Assembly (NCBI GenBank): GCA_030685235.1
Contig: MU839321.1
Coordinates: 1-20,698 of the forward strand
Reading direction: 5' to 3'
Length of the DNA stretch: 20,698 bases
DNA from: Copromyces sp. CBS 386.78
Taxonomy: Eukaryota > Ascomycota > Sordariomycetes > Sordariales > Sordariaceae
The notes under the pieces were generated by a model. That model was given only the letters and a program-made list of their open reading frames with translations, made no database searches and was not told where the DNA came from. Shown one piece after another: positions 18,254 to 20,698 of this stretch. Each line of letters begins with the position of its first letter. Position 1 is the stretch's first letter. A program made the position numbers and the translations under genes.

Positions 18254-19290
18254 TATATTCGAAGTAAATAAAAAATAATATTCTAAATAGCCCCCTCCCC
18301 CCTACCCCTCCTAACGCTTTAAAGGGTATCGACGGTAAATAGACTGAATTTTACTAATGGATAGATATTATATATTTTATATATAAGCGTATAATTTAAT
18401 ATAATTTCGGACCTTTATTAAATAGTAAAATAATTTATTATATTCGGTAGAAGAAAATAATATTTAAAATAGCCTCCTACCCCCCCCAACCCCGCTAACC
18501 CTTTAGAGGGTATTAAAAAATAAATTGACGGGAATTTTACTAAAAAATAAATATTATATATTATATATATAAGCCAATAATAAATTATTAGTATTTTAGA
18601 TCTTTAGTATATTAAATAATAAGACAATTTATTATATTCGGTAGAAGAAAACGGTATCCGAAATAACCCCCTGCCTCCTAACCCCCTATCGAATAGTAAA
18701 ACTATTTATTATATTCGGAATTATAAATAAGAAAACGGTATCCCTAAACAGCCCCCTACCCCCCCCCCCCGCCCCGCCCCCCCAACCCCTTATAAAGTAT
18801 CAATAAATAAACCGGATTTTACTAATAGACAAACGTTATATATTCTATATATAAACTTATAATAGGTTATTACAATTTTAGATCCTTATTAAATAGTAAG
18901 ATAGTTTATTATATTTAGATAAAGTACTTAGGTATAAACAAGAAAACGGCGTTTAAAATAACCCCCTAACCTTTAAAAAAATATTAATAAATAAACTTTT
19001 ACGCCCAGCTAGGCCGCGGCTATATATAGTTATATTTGCCGGATTAGGCTTAATTCTTCTTAATACTATAATAGTCCTTAATAATAGTCCTCTATAGAAA
19101 TCTAGTTAATATAGTGGTATAGTAGTATAATCGGACTAATACTATTATAATAATTAATTAACGCCGTTTCGGACTTTAATCGAATAATAAAATAATTTAT
19201 TAAATTCGAAATTATAAATAAGAAAAAGGTATTATAAATAATATCCCCTCCCCTAACTATAAAATTATATATTCTATATATATAATAATA
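18254..19290 (+). repeat. Second tandem array, about 190-bp units with C-tracts
   Basis: Units start near TATTCGG-type anchors at about 18254, 18441, 18635, 18712 (after a truncated unit of 77 bp) and 18912, with a further copy near 19203. Order within a unit: anchor, GAAAACGGTAT-like piece, a C-rich tract, TAAATA with a TTTTACTAA piece, an AT dyad of the form ATATATTYTATATATAA, and a TTTATTAAATAGTAARATA tail leading to the next anchor. The dyad resembles that of the array at 16846-17600 although the rest differs. About 19010-19190 interrupts the array with unrelated sequence (GCCCAGCTAGGCCGCGGC at 19003). No coding capacity is visible. Confidence 0.8.
18751..18789. repeat. Long C-tract (G-run on the minus strand)
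   Basis: CCCCCTA followed by twelve or more C, then GCCCCG and seven C, then AACCCC. The minus strand therefore has several runs of four or more G and could form a G-quadruplex. Related C-tracts sit at the same place in other units (about 18291-18309 and 18478-18495). C-runs lack CpA, so RIP leaves them intact. Confidence 0.9.
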
Positions 19291-20388
19291 AAAAATATTT
19301 GAAACGGCTAAATTCTTATTCGTATTTAATTAAATTATTTCGTTTCTAAATTCGTAAACGTATATAGTTTTCTATAGGGAAAAATTATATATTTTATATA
19401 TATAATAGTAAAAAATATTTAAATCGGCTAAATTCATATTTGTAATTATACAGGCTACTTCGCTTTTAGGCTTATAAATATATATTAAACGCTATATATC
19501 TTATATATAATACGATAAATAATATTTAAATAAATTTTATTATCTAATTCGAACTTAGGTATAATATTAGAATTAACCTTAGCTTAGACAATTGTAGGTA
19601 TATAGCGTTCTATTATAGTATAAAATATAGATTTATTTACTATTTAAATAGTTAATCGAATTTAATATATTTCGTAAGCGTATAAATTAATATTCCCGCT
19701 ATTTTATTTATTAATTAATCCTTTTATCTTTAGTATTAATTTAAGGAAGGGGGTTATTAGTACCCGAAGATTAAACTTTTTCCTATTTTCCTTTTTCTTT
19801 TTTTTATTATATAATAATAAATAACAGTATTAGCGAAGAAATTAATATTACACTTTGAACGTTAATAGTAATATAACTCGTATAAAATAATTATATATCC
19901 CTTCGAATCTTCTTTATATTTTTTTTTTTATATTTAAAAATATATTTAATATTTTAATTTCAAGACTTTTTTTCTTCTCGGTTTTCTCTAATCCGTTATT
20001 AACCAGATTTATAGCGTATATATACTATATATATAATAATTATATAACCTTCTCCGGGCGGTAGTACTTTATATAAACCCGAATTATTTACTATAATAAT
20101 AATTCTTTCGTCCTCTTCTATCGCCTCTTCCTAATAAATTATACTAGATTTTAATGCCCGTAAAACCTACAGCGACTATCCCCTAATCGATAAAATAAAT
20201 AATAATATTAGGGACGAACCGTTTTATATAGGGTAGCAATTACTAAATATAGGCTTCTAATCGGTATATAATATACCCTTTATTTATTTTAATCGCGCTA
20301 TATATATTATATACTAACTATATAATAGGCCTAAATTATTAATAGCGAATTTATTATTAGTACTAATAGGAAGAATAATATTAAGGTA
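19291..20388. other. AT-rich DNA with scattered TATATA dyads
   Basis: A dyad like that in the two arrays recurs at about 19388 (ATATATTTTATATATATAA) and 19495 (CTATATATCTTATATATAA), and more loosely near 20023. Between 19268 and 19460 two copies of AATTATATATT...AAAAAATATTTRAA..CGGCTAAATTC lie about 120 bp apart, a further decayed pair. No coding frame is convincing, although short pieces from about 20200 on may belong to the relic at 20389-20603. Confidence 0.55.
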
Positions 20389-20603
20389 GCCGAAGTTAAG
20401 GATTACTAAACGCTTCTAATATATTTATAAATATTTAAGTACGGCCTTTTAAATTTCGTATACTATATTAACTAGTATAATTTAAATTAGTACTTAGATA
20501 AAAATAGTAAATTAAGTAAAACGGGCGCTAAAAAAGTTATAAAAAAAATTAAAGGCGTAATTACATTCGGTCTTAAGAAAACTTCTAATAGTAAGGCTAC
20601 TAG
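20389..20603 (+). pseudogene. Possible decayed coding relic, family unknown
   Basis: One plus-strand frame starting at codon GCC (20389) reads AEVKDY, stop, TLLIYL, stop, IFKYGLLNFVYYIN, stop, YNLN, stop, then about 38 open codons including DKNSKLSKTGAKKVIKKI and a Lys/Ser-rich end. All stops are TAA or TAG, where RIP of Gln or Trp codons would place them. The frame may begin further left, near 20320. It stops being decayed exactly where the composition changes at 20604. I do not recognise the protein, and the support is the low stop density only. Confidence 0.3.
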
Positions 20604-20698
20604 TGTCACGAGCGACGTGGTCACGAGAGACAAGCTTAACACGTTGATTCCAGGTCTATAGTAGAATCACAAGATGGAGAAGAAAAGAGGGAAACGTG
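20604..20698. mobile_element. Edge of a probable younger element (cut by window end)
   Basis: At 20604 the sequence changes from AT-rich and CpA-poor to normal composition, starting TGTCACGAGCGACGTGG. TGTCAC is also the terminus inferred for the chromovirus LTR, so this could be the left end of another LTR. GTCACGAGCGAC (20605-20616) and GTCACGAGAGAC (20620-20631) form a direct repeat with a 15-bp step. Only 95 bases are visible, so a unique sequence or another element type is possible. Confidence 0.4.

Noticed and set aside
14011..19290. CRISPR-like arrays
   Set aside because: Repeat units are adjacent and 180-300 bp long with no unique spacers, and the context is eukaryotic.
16846..19290. 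Centromere call based on about 190-bp AT-rich arrays
   Set aside because: Few units are present and RIP-rich heterochromatin occurs away from centromeres. Sequence alone cannot support the claim.

Overview
The window looks like transposon-rich, gene-poor heterochromatin of a filamentous ascomycete (Pezizomycotina). Most of it is very AT-rich and nearly free of CpA/TpG, while CpG and C-runs persist. Where two copies of a repeat can be compared, the differences are C/T or G/A transitions. This is the footprint of repeat-induced point mutation (RIP). I find no intact protein-coding gene. The species cannot be named from this sequence.

Layout. 1-94 is an (AAT)n microsatellite. 95-2514 is decayed AT-rich DNA. 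2520-10918 is a complete but heavily RIP-mutated Ty3/gypsy chromovirus on the minus strand: two 243-bp LTRs, 5-bp target duplication AGGTA, polypurine tract, and gag, zinc knuckle, protease, RT, RNase H, integrase and chromodomain in the expected order. Its RNase H region is split by a 413-bp MITE-like element (5428-5840). 10924-13189 is AT-rich DNA with weak repeats. 13198-13930 is a second, GC-rich, 733-bp terminal-inverted-repeat element packed with short tandem repeats. 14011-15040 is a four-copy tandem array. 15052-15198 is a RIP-mutated, apparently intron-containing tRNA relic with a pol III terminator. 15653-16075 is a fragment of an unidentified protein gene. 16846-17600 and 18254-19290 are two arrays of about 190-bp units built around an AT-rich dyad; the second also carries C-tracts. 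About 20389-20603 holds a possible coding relic. The last 95 bases switch abruptly to normal composition, probably the edge of another mobile element.

How the parts relate. The retrotransposon inserted first and was inactivated by RIP: Cys and His zinc ligands became Tyr, Gln and Trp codons became stops, and catalytic Asp residues became Asn. The two small inverted-repeat elements keep CpA/TpG and so probably arrived later. They differ in size and interior but share a distinctive terminus: GAG start, two copies of a TCGSACCGT box 22 bp apart, and an 8-bp target duplication ending in TTAA or ATTAA. They therefore look like two members of one poorly characterised non-autonomous DNA transposon group. 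This is the most interesting signal in the window. No computation or database search was run; identities and counts are by eye.
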